Assembly: GCF_002148795.1 (NCBI RefSeq) | Contig: NZ_MPOB01000006.1 | Coordinates: 1-64,000 of the forward strand | DNA from: Oceanibaculum nanhaiense | GTDB taxonomy: Bacteria > Pseudomonadota > Alphaproteobacteria > Oceanibaculales > Oceanibaculaceae | Reading direction: 5' to 3' | DNA length: 64,000 bases | Shown here: positions 1-9,263 of the stretch, in pieces | How positions within the stretch are numbered: position 1 is the first letter of the stretch | Layout of the letters: every line of letters begins with the position of its first letter | Notes under the pieces: model-generated | What the model was told of the DNA's origin: nothing | The model's input: only the letters and a program-made list of their open reading frames with translations | Databases searched by the model: none | Translations under genes and position numbers: made by a program

Positions 1-210
1 CTTTTTTCTGAAGCTGAAACAAAATACAACTCTCTTTATTTTACATCAATTAAAGAGGATGGAAAAATTAAAATCTCTGGGCTTGACCCTAAGGGCCCAT
101 CAAAAGAAATAAAAGAATACAAAGAAATAATAAATAACATTACAAATTCTTGTAATAATATTTCAAGAATTGTGTACTATCGCCTTAAATTAGTGCATAT
201 ATCAAAATAA
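1..210 (+). CDS. 3' end of an AT-rich gene of unknown function (partial)
   Basis: An open frame enters from the left edge in frame 1 and stops at TAA (208-210), giving the last 69 residues of a protein. The fragment is rich in Lys, Asn, Ile and Ser, and its base composition is strongly AT-rich, unlike the GC-rich codon use everywhere else in the window. I recognise no motif and assign no function. Its position just outside the 3' end of tRNA-Phe, together with its composition, suggests horizontally acquired island DNA. The reading frame could still be coincidental, but 69 stop-free codons in AT-rich DNA support a real gene. Confidence 0.6.
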   Translation, partial: LFSEAETKYNSLYFTSIKEDGKIKISGLDPKGPSKEIKEYKEIINNITNSCNNISRIVYYRLKLVHISK

Positions 211-435
211 AACTACTATCAAACTGCGAATAACCATAGATTCGTCGCCTATCTCTAGGTCATATTGTTTAGATGGTCGTCCGTTCGTAGCGACAAGCTG
301 ACCGTCGCCTTGCAGTTAAATGCATGCAACTCCGCCAGCGGCGATTTCGCTGAACGGCCGTTCAGAGTGTCAAAATCAGTGTCAAAGGGAACAAAGGGGG
401 TTCGCGTACGAACTATCAAACCCTTTGAAAGAAAA
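211..435. other. Probable island/chromosome junction next to tRNA-Phe
   Basis: This gene-free stretch changes from AT-rich (before about 240) to GC-rich DNA. It contains a direct repeat of the 9-mer AGTGTCAAA at about 368-388, just before the tRNA-Phe 3' end. Tyrosine-recombinase elements commonly use tRNA 3' ends as attachment sites, so the att core should be the tRNA 3' portion. The second copy would lie outside the window and cannot be seen. No integrase is visible here. Confidence 0.4.
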
Positions 436-511
436 TGGTGCCCAGGGACGGAGTCGAACCGCCGACACTGCGATTTTCAGTCGCATGCTCTACCAACTGA
501 GCTACCTGGGC
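436..511 (-). tRNA. tRNA-Phe (GAA)
   Basis: Read on the minus strand, the 76-nt sequence folds as a complete cloverleaf: a seven-base acceptor GCCCAGG paired with CCTGGGC, a D-arm, an anticodon loop with GAA inside CTGAAAA, a T-arm with GGTTCGACTCC, and an encoded CCA end. The anticodon identifies phenylalanine. Its 3' end faces the AT-rich left edge, which is the usual arrangement for an island integrated at a tRNA gene. Confidence 0.97.
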
Positions 512-681
512 TTAGCGCCTCATCGACGCTGTGGCGATTACGCTCGCCGGGCGGGATTGGCTTATAGGAAATTCCCGGATGCCTGTCCAACATTTTCCGG
601 CACCAATTGCCGCGAAATATCATATTTGCGTTCTTGGCCCGGCGTTCTTGACCCTAGGGGATGGGCCCGCCCTGCGCCGGA

Positions 682-918
682 TCACCCCTCGCCTTCGGGC
701 CGGCCGCTCTCCATCATCTGCCGGGCCAGCGCCTCGATGTCGGCCTCGTCCGGCTCCTCCTCCGTCGGCAGCGCGTAATTGCCGCCGAGCCAGCGCCCGA
801 GATCGATCTGCTGGCAGCGCTTCGAGCAGAACGGCCGGAAGGTCTCGACCGCCGGCTTCTTGCAGACCGGGCAGCCGGCCTTCTTGTGCCGGCGCGGCAG
901 GTGGTGGATTTCGGCCAT
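682..918 (-). CDS. yacG: DNA gyrase inhibitor YacG (zinc-ribbon protein)
   Basis: A 78-residue protein with the YacG zinc site: CPVC near residue 16 and CSKRC near residue 31, followed by the RWLGGNY motif and an acidic tail. E. coli YacG binds GyrB and blocks DNA binding by gyrase; that function is carried over by family. The start has a GGAAGAG ribosome site six bases upstream. It is the last gene of the minus-strand operon, 63 bp after the RNase E/G gene, an order common in alphaproteobacteria. Confidence 0.9.
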   Translation of the reverse strand: MAEIHHLPRRHKKAGCPVCKKPAVETFRPFCSKRCQQIDLGRWLGGNYALPTEEEPDEADIEALARQMMESGRPEGEG

Positions 919-981
919 GTCTCTTCCCGTGGGCTGGTCTCGTGTTTATCCGTCCGCAGATAGGCCGGGCGGGCCGATACG

Positions 982-2202
982 TCAACCGGCCCGTAACTGT
1001 GCCAGCTGATGGGCCAGCTGATGGGCCAGCGTGTCGCGGTCGCGCGGGCGGATGATCTCGACAAGCCCGCCGCGCGTATAGCCCAGCAATTGCGTATTCA
1101 CCCGGTCCCCGGCCAGGGCCGCGCGCAACTCCTCGATCAGCCGGTCGCGGTCGGCGCGGCGGTCGAGCCGGGGGAAATCCACCAGGATGAGGCCGGACAG
1201 GCTGCGCAGGCGGATCTGCCGCGCCACCTCATGCACGGCTGCGAAAGCGGCCTCGCGCGGGTCACGCTCCGCCCCGTTCACATCGATGGCGACCAGCGCC
1301 TCGACCGGGTCGATGGCCAGCGCCCCGCCGCCGGGCAGCGGCACGCTGCGCTCCAGCGCGGCGGCGATCTCCTCCTCCACCCCTTCGCGCTCGAACAGCG
1401 GATCCTGGCCGCGATAGCGCACGATATGGGGCAGCAATTCCGGCCGGTGCGCCTCGCACCAGCGGGTCACGCGCGTGTGGCCGGCGAGATCGGCGCAGAG
1501 GATGTCGGTGTCCGGCGCCAGATGCGGCAGCAGCTGCTCCAGCGCCCCCGCCGGCCGGTCGATCACGACGGGCGGCTTCGCCGGCGCCGCCCGCGCCTGG
1601 ATAGCGCGCCAGCGTGCGGCCAGCGCCGCCAGCTCGGCCTGGATCGTCGCAGCATCGAGGCCGGCAGCAGCGGTGCGCAGCACGATGCCTTCCTGCGGCG
1701 GCAGGCCCAGCGCCTGGGCGGCATCCAGCGCAGCCCGGCGCAGCCGGGCGCGTTCCGCCTTGCCGGCGATGGCGCGCGAGACGGCCACGCCGGCCAAGCG
1801 CGGCGTCAGCACCAGATGGTCGCTGTGCAGGGCGATATCGGCGGACAGCACCGACCCCTTGCCGGCACTTTCGTCCTTTACCTGCTGCAAAAGATGCGTT
1901 TCGCCCTCTGCCAGCAGCCGGGCGATCGGCGTGCCGGCGGGCATCTCCGGTTTCAGCAGCCGGGCCGCGCGCGCCGGCAGGAATCCCGGCTCCGCCGCGC
2001 CAATATCGACGAAGGCGGCGTCCAGCCCATGCGAGACCTCGATAACGCGGCCCAGCAGAATCCAGCCGATGCGGCTTTCATGGCCGGCGGCCTCGACGAT
2101 CAGGTCGATGAGGGCGCCGTCACGACGCAGCGCGATGCGGGTCAGGCCGGGGCCGACCTCCAGCAGCAGCGTGTCGATGCCGTCTAGCCCTGCCCGCGAC
2201 AT
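982..2202 (-). CDS. rng: Ribonuclease E/G family protein (short form)
   Basis: A 406-residue RNase E/G-type endoribonuclease. An S1-like segment (GRVIEVSHGLDAAFVDIG, about residues 35-55) is followed by the catalytic region with both metal-binding aspartates in contexts VAIDVNGAE and LILVDFPRL. The protein ends with a degenerate HQLA repeat just where RNase E and RNase G continue into the CPxCxG zinc-link, so that motif and the small domain are absent. I chose the ATG at 2202 rather than an upstream in-frame start, because it overlaps the maf stop by 19 nt and begins with typical family sequence. It likely acts in rRNA or mRNA processing; the exact substrate is unknown. Confidence 0.85.
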   Translation of the reverse strand: MSRAGLDGIDTLLLEVGPGLTRIALRRDGALIDLIVEAAGHESRIGWILLGRVIEVSHGLDAAFVDIGAAEPGFLPARAARLLKPEMPAGTPIARLLAEGETHLLQQVKDESAGKGSVLSADIALHSDHLVLTPRLAGVAVSRAIAGKAERARLRRAALDAAQALGLPPQEGIVLRTAAAGLDAATIQAELAALAARWRAIQARAAPAKPPVVIDRPAGALEQLLPHLAPDTDILCADLAGHTRVTRWCEAHRPELLPHIVRYRGQDPLFEREGVEEEIAAALERSVPLPGGGALAIDPVEALVAIDVNGAERDPREAAFAAVHEVARQIRLRSLSGLILVDFPRLDRRADRDRLIEELRAALAGDRVNTQLLGYTRGGLVEIIRPRDRDTLAHQLAHQLAQLRAG

Positions 2203-2804
2203 GATGCGGATTCCAGGCAGGGATAACCATTGCCGGAGAGCAGCCCGTAGGTCTCGTGCAGCGGCAGGCCCACCACATTGCTGTAGGAGCCGGTGATCTG
2301 CCGCGCGAACACGGCGGCGAAACCCTGGATGGCATAGCCGCCGGCCTTGCCCCGCCATTCGCCGGAGGACAGGTAGAAGGCGATTTCCTCCGCCGCCAGC
2401 CGCTTGAAGGCGACGGCGGTGGTGATGGCGCGCACGACATGCCGGCCCGACGGGGTGATCAGGCAGACCCCGCCGATCACCCGGTGCCGGCGGCCGGACA
2501 GCAGGGCCAGGCAGGCCCGCGCCTCGGCCTCCTGCTCCGCCTTCGGCAGGATGCGCCGGCCACAGGCGACCACCGTATCGGCGGCCAGCACGAAGCAGCC
2601 CGGATGGCGGGCGGCAACGGCCACGGCCTTTGCCTCGGCCAGGCGCTTTGCATGGTCGAGCGGCAATTCGCGGGAAAGCGGAGTCTCGTCGATCTCGGCA
2701 GGATCGACCGCGTCAGGGACGATTCCGATCTGCGCCAGAAGGTCGAGACGGCGCGGCGAGGCGGAGGCGAGTACCAGACGGGCCGATAGCGCGGGCGCGG
2801 TCAT
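2184..2804 (-). CDS. maf: Maf-like nucleoside triphosphate pyrophosphatase
   Basis: A 206-residue Maf/YceF/YhdE-family protein. The N-terminal LASASPRRLDLL motif forms the substrate loop, ADTVV carries the conserved Asp, and the PKAEQEAEA helix plus LSGRRHRV follow in family order. Maf proteins hydrolyse dTTP, UTP or modified nucleotides to monophosphates and limit misincorporation. A strong GGAGGAGGGG site precedes the ATG. It lies in the operon between infA and the RNase E/G gene and overlaps the latter by 19 nt. Which Maf subclass it belongs to cannot be decided here. Confidence 0.93.
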   Translation of the reverse strand: MTAPALSARLVLASASPRRLDLLAQIGIVPDAVDPAEIDETPLSRELPLDHAKRLAEAKAVAVAARHPGCFVLAADTVVACGRRILPKAEQEAEARACLALLSGRRHRVIGGVCLITPSGRHVVRAITTAVAFKRLAAEEIAFYLSSGEWRGKAGGYAIQGFAAVFARQITGSYSNVVGLPLHETYGLLSGNGYPCLESASCRGQG

Positions 2805-2836
2805 GCCCCTCCTCCCAAATCCGGCACGGGTGCCGG

Positions 2837-3055
2837 TTACTTGAAGCGGAAGGTGATGCGGCCCTTGGTCAGGTCATAGGGCGTCATTTCGACATTTACC
2901 CGGTCACCGGCCAGCACGCGGATCCGGTTCTTGCGCATCTTGCCGGAGGTGTGCGCGAGCACTTCGTGTTCATTGTCCAACTTCACGCGGAACATTGCGT
3001 TCGGAAGCAATTCGACGACCGTACCGGAAAATTCGATGACGTCTTCCTTTGCCAT
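2837..3055 (-). CDS. infA: Translation initiation factor IF-1
   Basis: A 72-residue S1/OB-fold protein beginning MAKEDVIEF and ending [10 protein letters not shown], close to textbook IF-1 in length and sequence. It binds the 30S A site during initiation. The ATG at 3055 is preferred over one six bases upstream (3061), because the AGAAGGG ribosome site is six bases from the former and almost touches the latter. It sits between the LMW phosphatase and maf genes. Confidence 0.97.
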   Translation of the reverse strand: MAKEDVIEFSGTVVELLPNAMFRVKLDNEHEVLAHTSGKMRKNRIRVLAGDRVNVEMTPYDLTKGRITFRFK

Positions 3056-3175
3056 AGGCATCCCTTCTTGTGGAAAAAATCGCCCTGTTGTGGTGCCGAA
3101 ACTGCCGCGAGGTCAACCTTTTTCAAGCACGGTACGCACAGGACCGCCATGAGGCCGGTGCATTTCTTGCTGCGC

Positions 3176-3209
3176 CCCTGTTCTGGCCCCCTGTTCTGGC
3201 CCCCTGTTC
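3176..3209. repeat. 13-bp tandem repeat, about 2.6 copies
   Basis: The unit CCCTGTTCTGGCC occurs twice in full and once in part, directly at the end of the LMW phosphatase gene and in the spacer before it. It carries no gene. It may be replication slippage; copy number could vary between strains. Confidence 0.75.
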
Positions 3210-3660
3210 ACACCGCCGGTCCGGGCGGCGGCGGGAAGCGCTCCTTGATGCGCTTCATCAGCTTGTCGCGCACATCGCGATAGGCGTTCAGCACCGCCTC
3301 GCGGCTGCCCTCGATGGCGGTGGCGTCCAGCGTAGGCCAATATTCCACATCGCAGGCCATGGTGCGGGTCATCTCCACCGCGCGATGATGCGCCTCGGGC
3401 GAGAGCGAGATCACCAGGTCGAAGGAGGTGTCGAGCAACTCGTCGAAGGTCTTGGCGCGGTGCCGCGAAATGTCGAGGCCGATCTCGCGCATCACCTCGA
3501 CCGCGAAGGGATTCACCTCGGACCCGCGCACGCCGACCGAATCGACGTAGATCTGCTTGCCATGCAGCGATTTCAGCATCGCCTCGGCCATGGCGGAGCG
3601 CACCGCGTTCTGCGAGCAGGCGAACAGGACGGAGCCCGGCAGGTCACGCATCGCCCTCAT
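3208..3660 (-). CDS. Low-molecular-weight phosphotyrosine phosphatase family protein
   Basis: A 150-residue protein with the N-terminal CX5RS active-site loop ([12 protein letters not shown], Cys near residue 15) of LMW protein-tyrosine phosphatases and related arsenate reductases. The usual late DP motif is replaced by a LDATAIEG segment, which makes the catalytic acid uncertain. It starts inside the stop of the UPF0262 gene (4-nt overlap), so translation is probably coupled. The infA-phosphatase-UPF0262-hisD order is conserved in alphaproteobacteria. Its physiological substrate is unknown. Confidence 0.85.
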   Translation of the reverse strand: MRAMRDLPGSVLFACSQNAVRSAMAEAMLKSLHGKQIYVDSVGVRGSEVNPFAVEVMREIGLDISRHRAKTFDELLDTSFDLVISLSPEAHHRAVEMTRTMACDVEYWPTLDATAIEGSREAVLNAYRDVRDKLMKRIKERFPPPPGPAV

Positions 3661-4142
3661 CCCCTGATGTGCAGGACGCAGACGAGGGTGAACAGCCGCC
3701 GGGCGGTCTTGAAGTCGATATCGACCTTGCCGGCCAGCCGTTCGCGCAGCAGTTCGGAGCCTTCGTTGTGCAGGCCGCGGCGGCCCATGTCGATGGCCTC
3801 GATCTGCGAGGGCGAGGCGCGCCGGATCGCCTGGTAATAGCTTTCGCAGATCGTGAAATAATCCTTCACGATGCGCCGGAAGGAGCCGATGGAAAGCTGC
3901 ACCTCGGCCACCCGCACCTCGTCGGTGGTGCGGATGTCCATGACCAGGCGGTTATCCTCGATAGACAGGCTCAGATGGTAGGGGCCGCCCTCGTGCCCGG
4001 CGGGCGCGAAGCTGTTTTCTTCCAGCAGATCGTAGATCGCGACCGCGCGCTCATGCTCGACCTCGGGGCTGCGCCGGACAACCGTACGCTCGTCAAGCGT
4101 GATCCTGACGAGCCGGCGCCGGTCCTGCCCCGTGTCGCTCAC
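3657..4142 (-). CDS. UPF0262 family protein
   Basis: A 161-residue soluble protein matching the alphaproteobacterial UPF0262 family, recognised by the [22 protein letters not shown] opening (shown in part) and the [16 protein letters not shown] segment near the end. No biochemical function is established. It overlaps hisD upstream and the phosphatase gene downstream by 4 nt each, which places it firmly in the his-infA operon. Confidence 0.88.
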   Translation of the reverse strand: MSDTGQDRRRLVRITLDERTVVRRSPEVEHERAVAIYDLLEENSFAPAGHEGGPYHLSLSIEDNRLVMDIRTTDEVRVAEVQLSIGSFRRIVKDYFTICESYYQAIRRASPSQIEAIDMGRRGLHNEGSELLRERLAGKVDIDFKTARRLFTLVCVLHIRG

Positions 4143-5446
4143 ACCTCTGGCGCTCCGTTGCCCAGCCTGATCGAAACCGAGCGGGCATGGGCGTCCAGCC
4201 CCTCGGCCTCGGCCAGGGTTACGGCGGCGGGGCCGATCCGGCCCAGGCTGGCGGCGTCGCAGCGGATCAGCGTGCTGCGCTTCATGAAGTCGAGCACGCC
4301 AAGTCCGGAGGAAAACCGCGCCGTGCGCGAGGTCGGCAGCACATGGTTCGGCCCGGCAACATAATCGCCCACCGCTTCCGGCGTGTGCCGGCCGAGGAAG
4401 ATGGCACCGGCATTGCGGATCTTCGCCGACAGCGCCTCGGGATCGGCGACCGCCAGTTCCAGATGCTCGGGCGCGATGCGGTCCACCAGCGGCACCGCGT
4501 CGGCCAGTGCCGGCACGGTGATGATGGCGCCGTGCTTCTCCCAGCTCTGGCGAGCGATGGCACCGCGCGGCAATACGGCAAGCTGGCGCTCGACGGCGGC
4601 GGCGACAGCGTCGGCGAAGCCGGCATCGTCGGTGATCAGCACCGATTGCGCATCGTCGGAATGTTCGGCCTGGCTCAGCAGGTCGGCGGCGATCCAGTCA
4701 GGATCATTGTCGCGGTCGGCGACCACCAGGATTTCCGACGGGCCGGCGATGGAATCGATGCCGACCGTGCCGAACACCTGGCGCTTGGCCTCCGCCACAT
4801 AGGCGTTGCCAGGGCCGACGATCTTGTCCACCGGCTGGATGGTCTGCGTGCCATAGGCCAGCGCGCCGACCGCCTGCGCGCCGCCCAGGCGGTAGATTTC
4901 CGTGACGCCCGCCAGTTTGGCGGCGGCCAGCACCAGCGGGTTCAGCACGCCATCCGGCGTCGGCACGGTCATGACGATGCGCGGCACGCCCGCCACCTTG
5001 GCCGGCATGGCGTTCATCAGCACCGAACTGGGATAGGCGGCCAGCCCGCCCGGCACATAGAGGCCGACAGCCTCCACCGCGCTCCAGCGCAGGCCCAGCT
5101 CCACACCCTCGGGATCGGTATAGGCGAAGCCGTCGGGCATCTGCCGGCGATGAAAGGAATCGATTCGCGCGGCGGCAATCCTGAGTGCGTCGATCTGCTT
5201 CGGATCGCAGGCGGCGAAGGCTTCCTCCACCTCCGCCGGCGTCACCCGCATGGTTTCGGCGGTCAGGCTCACCCGGTCGAATTTGCGCGTATAATCCAGC
5301 ACGGCGGCGTCGCCCTCGGCGCGCACGCGCTTCAGGATATCGCGCACCACGCCCATGACATCGACGCCATTGTCGCGATCCTCGGCAATGAAGCCGGCGA
5401 AATCCGCCGCGAAGCCGGCTGTGCCGGCATCCATCCTACGCGGCAT
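4139..5446 (-). CDS. hisD: Histidinol dehydrogenase
   Basis: A 435-residue enzyme for the last two steps of histidine synthesis, oxidising L-histidinol to histidine with NAD and zinc. Family sequences are clear: [38 protein letters not shown] and the [11 protein letters not shown] region. The catalytic RIAPEHLE segment with His and Glu is present near residue 325. A GGAGGG ribosome site lies eight bases before the ATG. It overlaps the end of hisG by 11 nt. Confidence 0.97.
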   Translation of the reverse strand: MPRRMDAGTAGFAADFAGFIAEDRDNGVDVMGVVRDILKRVRAEGDAAVLDYTRKFDRVSLTAETMRVTPAEVEEAFAACDPKQIDALRIAAARIDSFHRRQMPDGFAYTDPEGVELGLRWSAVEAVGLYVPGGLAAYPSSVLMNAMPAKVAGVPRIVMTVPTPDGVLNPLVLAAAKLAGVTEIYRLGGAQAVGALAYGTQTIQPVDKIVGPGNAYVAEAKRQVFGTVGIDSIAGPSEILVVADRDNDPDWIAADLLSQAEHSDDAQSVLITDDAGFADAVAAAVERQLAVLPRGAIARQSWEKHGAIITVPALADAVPLVDRIAPEHLELAVADPEALSAKIRNAGAIFLGRHTPEAVGDYVAGPNHVLPTSRTARFSSGLGVLDFMKRSTLIRCDAASLGRIGPAAVTLAEAEGLDAHARSVSIRLGNGAPEV

Positions 5447-6116
5447 CGGCCATACCCTCCGATGCCTCGCGGAACCGGTCGATCCAGTGCATCATCTGCT
5501 CCGGCCGTGTCTTCAGTGCCGCGCGGTTGACCGCCAGGCGGGAGCTGATCTCGGCGATCTGCTCCACCTCCACCAGCCCGTTGGCCTTCAGCGTCGCCCC
5601 GGTCGAGACCAGATCGACGATGCGGCGGCACAGGCCGAGGCTGGGGGCCAGCTCCATCGCGCCATTCAGCTTGATGCATTCGGCCTGCACGCCGCGCGCC
5701 GCGAAATGCCGGCGGGTGATGTCGGGATATTTCGTCGCCACGCGGACATGGCTCCAGCGGCGCGGATCGTCGCGCCCGGCCAGGTCGACCGGTTCCGCCA
5801 CCGACAGCCGGCACTTGCCGATGCCGAGATCGAGCGGCGCATAGATTTCCGAATAGTTGAACTCCATCAGCACATCGCTGCCGGCCACGCCCAGATGCGC
5901 GGCGCCAAAGGCGACGAAGGTTGCCACGTCGAAGGAGCGCACGCGGATGATGCTGATCTCAGGATGGTTGGTCGCAAACGTAAGCTGGCGCGAATGCTCG
6001 TCCTCGAACGCAGCCTCCGGCTCGATGCCGGCCTTGCGCACCAGGGGCATGACCTCCTTCAGGATACGGCCCTTGGGCAAGGCCAGGACCAGCGCTTCGT
6101 TCGCGTTCGCGGGCAT
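5436..6116 (-). CDS. hisG: ATP phosphoribosyltransferase catalytic subunit (short form)
   Basis: A 226-residue HisG catalysing the first step of histidine synthesis from ATP and [12 protein letters not shown] at the start and the PRPP-binding region [15 protein letters not shown] are typical. It lacks the C-terminal regulatory domain of long HisG. Short forms work with HisZ, a HisRS-like regulatory subunit, and no hisZ is present in this window, so it must be elsewhere. This is the first gene of the minus-strand operon, divergent from the gamma-glutamyltransferase gene across about 200 bp. Confidence 0.95.
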   Translation of the reverse strand: MPANANEALVLALPKGRILKEVMPLVRKAGIEPEAAFEDEHSRQLTFATNHPEISIIRVRSFDVATFVAFGAAHLGVAGSDVLMEFNYSEIYAPLDLGIGKCRLSVAEPVDLAGRDDPRRWSHVRVATKYPDITRRHFAARGVQAECIKLNGAMELAPSLGLCRRIVDLVSTGATLKANGLVEVEQIAEISSRLAVNRAALKTRPEQMMHWIDRFREASEGMADAA

Positions 6117-6320
6117 AATTCCGTCTTCCAGATAGGCGCTTTTCGCGCGCCGACGATACAGGATCGCTTCACCTAGGGCCAGACAGGCGAGGAGTCAACC
6201 GGCGGTTCGCCGCAGCCGGAGGCGAAGCCGCTGGCATTACAGGCAAAAAAGACTATCGTGATGCAATAACAACAGCTTCGCGCGGTTCCGCGCGGCATCA
6301 TCCGAAACCGGGAGGGAAAA

Positions 6321-7934
6321 ATGGCCGCAATCGGCAGAAGCGAACACACGCAGCGGGCCTCGGTGCGTGTGCTGGGCGGCATGGTGACGGCCGCGCATCC
6401 GCTGGCGGCCAATGCCGGGGCGGAGATGCTGCGCAGCGGCGGCAATGCCTTCGATGCCATCGTCGCCACGGCAGCCGCACTGAATGTGGTGGAACCCTAC
6501 ATGTCCGGCTTCGCCGGCCTCGGCATGGCGAATTGCTGGGTCGCCGCCGAAGGGCGCGCCCGCTCGCTGGATTTCCACACACCCTGCCCGGCCAATTTCC
6601 CCATCGACAGCGCCGACAAGGCGCGCATGGTGAATGGCCCGCTGGCCAGCGGCACGCCGGGCAATCTGGCCGGCTGGGCGACATTGCAGAAGACCCATGG
6701 CCGCAAGAGCCTGGCCGAGGCGCTGGCCCCGGCCATCGCGCTGGCGCGCAACGGCTACCCCATCACCGGCTTCTATCTCGACATGCTGAACGCGGTCAGC
6801 GCCCGGCCGATGAGCGATGAATGGGCCCGCGTCTATTCCTTCGGCGGTGGGGCGAAGCGCGGCATGATCCTGCGCCAGCCCGAGTTGGCGGACACGCTGG
6901 AAGCCATCGCCGCCGACGGCATTGCCCATCTCTATGGCGGCGCGCTGGGCAAGCGGCTGGCCGACCATATGGCAGGCAATGGCGGTTGCATCACACTGGC
7001 CGACCTGGAGACGGTGCAGCCGATCTGGGAAGAGACCATCCAGGCAGGCTATCGCGGCCTGACGCTGAACGTGCCGCCGCCGCCTGCCGAATCCTTCCAG
7101 TTTCCGCTGACCCTGCGACTGCTGGAGGAGACCGATTTCGCCGCCCTGCCGCACCTTGGCGCTGACCATCTGGACCGGGTGTTCCGCGCGGTGCGGATTG
7201 CCGCCGAGCTGCGCATCCGCAACAACAAGCGCACACCGGCGGACATTCTGGAACTGCTGTCGGAGGACAGCGTCGCCCCCTTGCGCGCGCTGGTCGCGGG
7301 CAAGGATCCCGTCTGGGGCCGCACCGAGCAGTTCGCCACCGGACCGCTGGCCGAGGGGCCGAAGCTGAACGAGCACACCACCTCCTTCTCCGCCATGGAT
7401 AAAGAGGGCAACGCGGTGTGCCTGACACAGAGCCTCGGCTCGCCCTGGGGGTCCGGTGTCGTCATCCCCGGCACCGGCGTGTGCCTGAACAACTTCCTGA
7501 ACTGGACCGACCTCGATCCGGCCTCGCCCAACCGGCTGGCGCCTGGCGCGCGCTACGCCATGTGCCTCGCCCCCACCATCGGCACGCGGGACGGCAAGCT
7601 GGCGCTGAGCCTTGGTACGCCGGGCAGCTATGGCATATTGCAGACGCAGAGCCAGGCGCTGGTGCACTGGCTGGATTACGGGCTGGAACTGCAGGCCGCC
7701 ATCGACGCCCCGCGCGGCCGGCTGTTCGATGGTCGTACGGTCAATCTGGAAAGCCGCGTGGAGGCACCGGTGATGGAAGAACTGCGCAGCCGCGGGCACG
7801 ATGTCACGCCGCTGGGCGCGTATTCCTGGTCCTGCGGCGGCATGCACGCGATTGCCCGTGACGCGGCCGGTGCGCTGGAAGGTGCCGCCGACAGCCGGCG
7901 CGATGGCGCCGCGATGCCGGTTCCGCTAAGGTGA
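6321..7934 (+). CDS. Gamma-glutamyltransferase family protein
   Basis: A 537-residue Ntn-hydrolase precursor. The N-terminal AAHPLAANAGAEMLRSGGNAFDA stretch (part shown) is typical of GGT. The predicted autoprocessing site is the HTTSFS segment, with T353 as the likely new N-terminus and nucleophile of the small subunit. The substrate region GTPGSYGILQ lies further on. No signal peptide is evident, so a cytoplasmic acylase- or GGT-like role is more likely than periplasmic glutathione hydrolysis. The start has a GGGAGG site. Substrate is unknown. Confidence 0.88.
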   Translation: MAAIGRSEHTQRASVRVLGGMVTAAHPLAANAGAEMLRSGGNAFDAIVATAAALNVVEPYMSGFAGLGMANCWVAAEGRARSLDFHTPCPANFPIDSADKARMVNGPLASGTPGNLAGWATLQKTHGRKSLAEALAPAIALARNGYPITGFYLDMLNAVSARPMSDEWARVYSFGGGAKRGMILRQPELADTLEAIAADGIAHLYGGALGKRLADHMAGNGGCITLADLETVQPIWEETIQAGYRGLTLNVPPPPAESFQFPLTLRLLEETDFAALPHLGADHLDRVFRAVRIAAELRIRNNKRTPADILELLSEDSVAPLRALVAGKDPVWGRTEQFATGPLAEGPKLNEHTTSFSAMDKEGNAVCLTQSLGSPWGSGVVIPGTGVCLNNFLNWTDLDPASPNRLAPGARYAMCLAPTIGTRDGKLALSLGTPGSYGILQTQSQALVHWLDYGLELQAAIDAPRGRLFDGRTVNLESRVEAPVMEELRSRGHDVTPLGAYSWSCGGMHAIARDAAGALEGAADSRRDGAAMPVPLR

Positions 7935-8060
7935 GGCGCCGTTCCGCCACAGCCGCTTGGCGATAAAAAAATCGAACGCAATTTTAATAAAAGAATACTT
8001 TGTTAACAATTACTCTGGAATACTGTCGTCAGTGGACTAGCCAGAACAAGTGACAGCCGA

Positions 8061-9260
8061 ATGGCCAGCGAACGATTGCCTATCAGCAGCATGATGACCG
8101 GTTCTTCCCCGGCGGCACCAGAGTCGCTGGCGCAGCGGCGGCAACGTAATGCCGACTACCAGTCAATCTTCGAGAATGCGACGGTCGGCCTCTATCGCTC
8201 CTCACCCGATGGAGTCGTGCTGCGCGCGAACCCGGCGCTCGTCGCCATGAATGGCTATGAGAGCGAAGCGCAGATGGTCGAGGATCTGCGCATCAACGGT
8301 AATGCCTGGTACGTCTCGCCGACCCGCCGGCACGAATTCCAGGAGGCGATGGCCGCCCACGATTCGGTGAAGGAGTTCGTCTCCGAAGTCTATCGCATGC
8401 ACACGCGCGAGCGGATCTGGGTCTCAGAGAATGCCTGGACGGTTCGCGACGAGAACGGCACCGCCCTGTTCTACGAGGGCGTGGTTGAGGATATCACCAG
8501 CCGTGTGAAGGCGCAGGCGGAACTGGCCAAGGTACGGGTCGCCGCCGAGGCAGCCTCCGAAGCCAAGAGCACCTTCCTTGCCGTCATGAGCCATGAGCTG
8601 CGCTCGCCCCTGAACGCGATCATCGGCTTCTCCGAGATCATCGCCAACCGGCTCTATGGCGACAACGACCCGCGTTATTTCGATTATGCCGAGGATATCC
8701 GCGTCAGCGGCTCCCAGCTGCTGGCGCTGATCGAGGATATTCTCGACCTGTCGAAGATCGGCGCCGGCCACATGCATCTGCGCGAGGCCATCGTCGATGT
8801 CCCGAGCATCGCCATCGGCACCGTCCGGCTGTTCGCCGCCAGCGCCCAGAAGGCCGGCCTGCAGCTATCGGCCAGCTTTCCGGAAGGCTATCCGGCACTG
8901 AAAGCCGATGCCGTGCGGCTGAAGCAGGTGATGACCAACCTCGTCGCCAATGCCGTGAAGTTCACGCCCGATGGCGGCGAGGTAGCGATCGGCGGTCAGC
9001 AGACCGAGGATGGCTTATGCTTCTGGGTCGCCGATACCGGCTGCGGCATGACCGCGGAGGAAGCCGGCAGGGCGCTGGAACCCTTCGTGCAGATCGGCGA
9101 CAACATGACCCGCAGCAAGGGCGGCACCGGCCTTGGCCTGCCGATCAGCAAGGATCTGGTCGAACTGCATGGCGGCCGGCTGACCATCGATAGCGAAAAG
9201 GGCAAGGGCACCCGCGTGCTGGTCTGGCTGCCGCGCGAACGGATCGTCGATCAGGATTGA
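8061..9260 (+). CDS. Soluble PAS-domain sensor histidine kinase
   Basis: A 399-residue kinase without membrane segments. A PAS domain (about residues 30-155) is followed by HisKA with the phosphoacceptor H178 in MSHELRSPLNAIIGFSE. The ATPase domain follows, with N box LKQVMTNLVANAVKF, G1 VADTGCGMT and G2 GGTGLGLPISK. No response regulator gene is adjacent, so its partner is unknown. The 125 bp before it are unusually AT-rich for this genome and probably hold the promoter. It could sense a cytoplasmic redox or ligand signal through PAS. Confidence 0.9.
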   Translation: MASERLPISSMMTGSSPAAPESLAQRRQRNADYQSIFENATVGLYRSSPDGVVLRANPALVAMNGYESEAQMVEDLRINGNAWYVSPTRRHEFQEAMAAHDSVKEFVSEVYRMHTRERIWVSENAWTVRDENGTALFYEGVVEDITSRVKAQAELAKVRVAAEAASEAKSTFLAVMSHELRSPLNAIIGFSEIIANRLYGDNDPRYFDYAEDIRVSGSQLLALIEDILDLSKIGAGHMHLREAIVDVPSIAIGTVRLFAASAQKAGLQLSASFPEGYPALKADAVRLKQVMTNLVANAVKFTPDGGEVAIGGQQTEDGLCFWVADTGCGMTAEEAGRALEPFVQIGDNMTRSKGGTGLGLPISKDLVELHGGRLTIDSEKGKGTRVLVWLPRERIVDQD

Positions 9261-9263
9261 CGC

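Noticed and set aside
265-778. Open frames of 100 and 152 codons across the tRNA-Phe region
   Set aside because: They translate the tRNA gene itself, giving the familiar GRSRTADTAIFSRMLYQLSYLG type of peptide (shortened GRSRTADTAIF), and have no ribosome site.
1003-1036. 12-bp tandem repeat in the end of the RNase E/G gene
   Set aside because: It encodes an in-frame HQLA repeat of three units at the C-terminus; likely slippage, without further structure.
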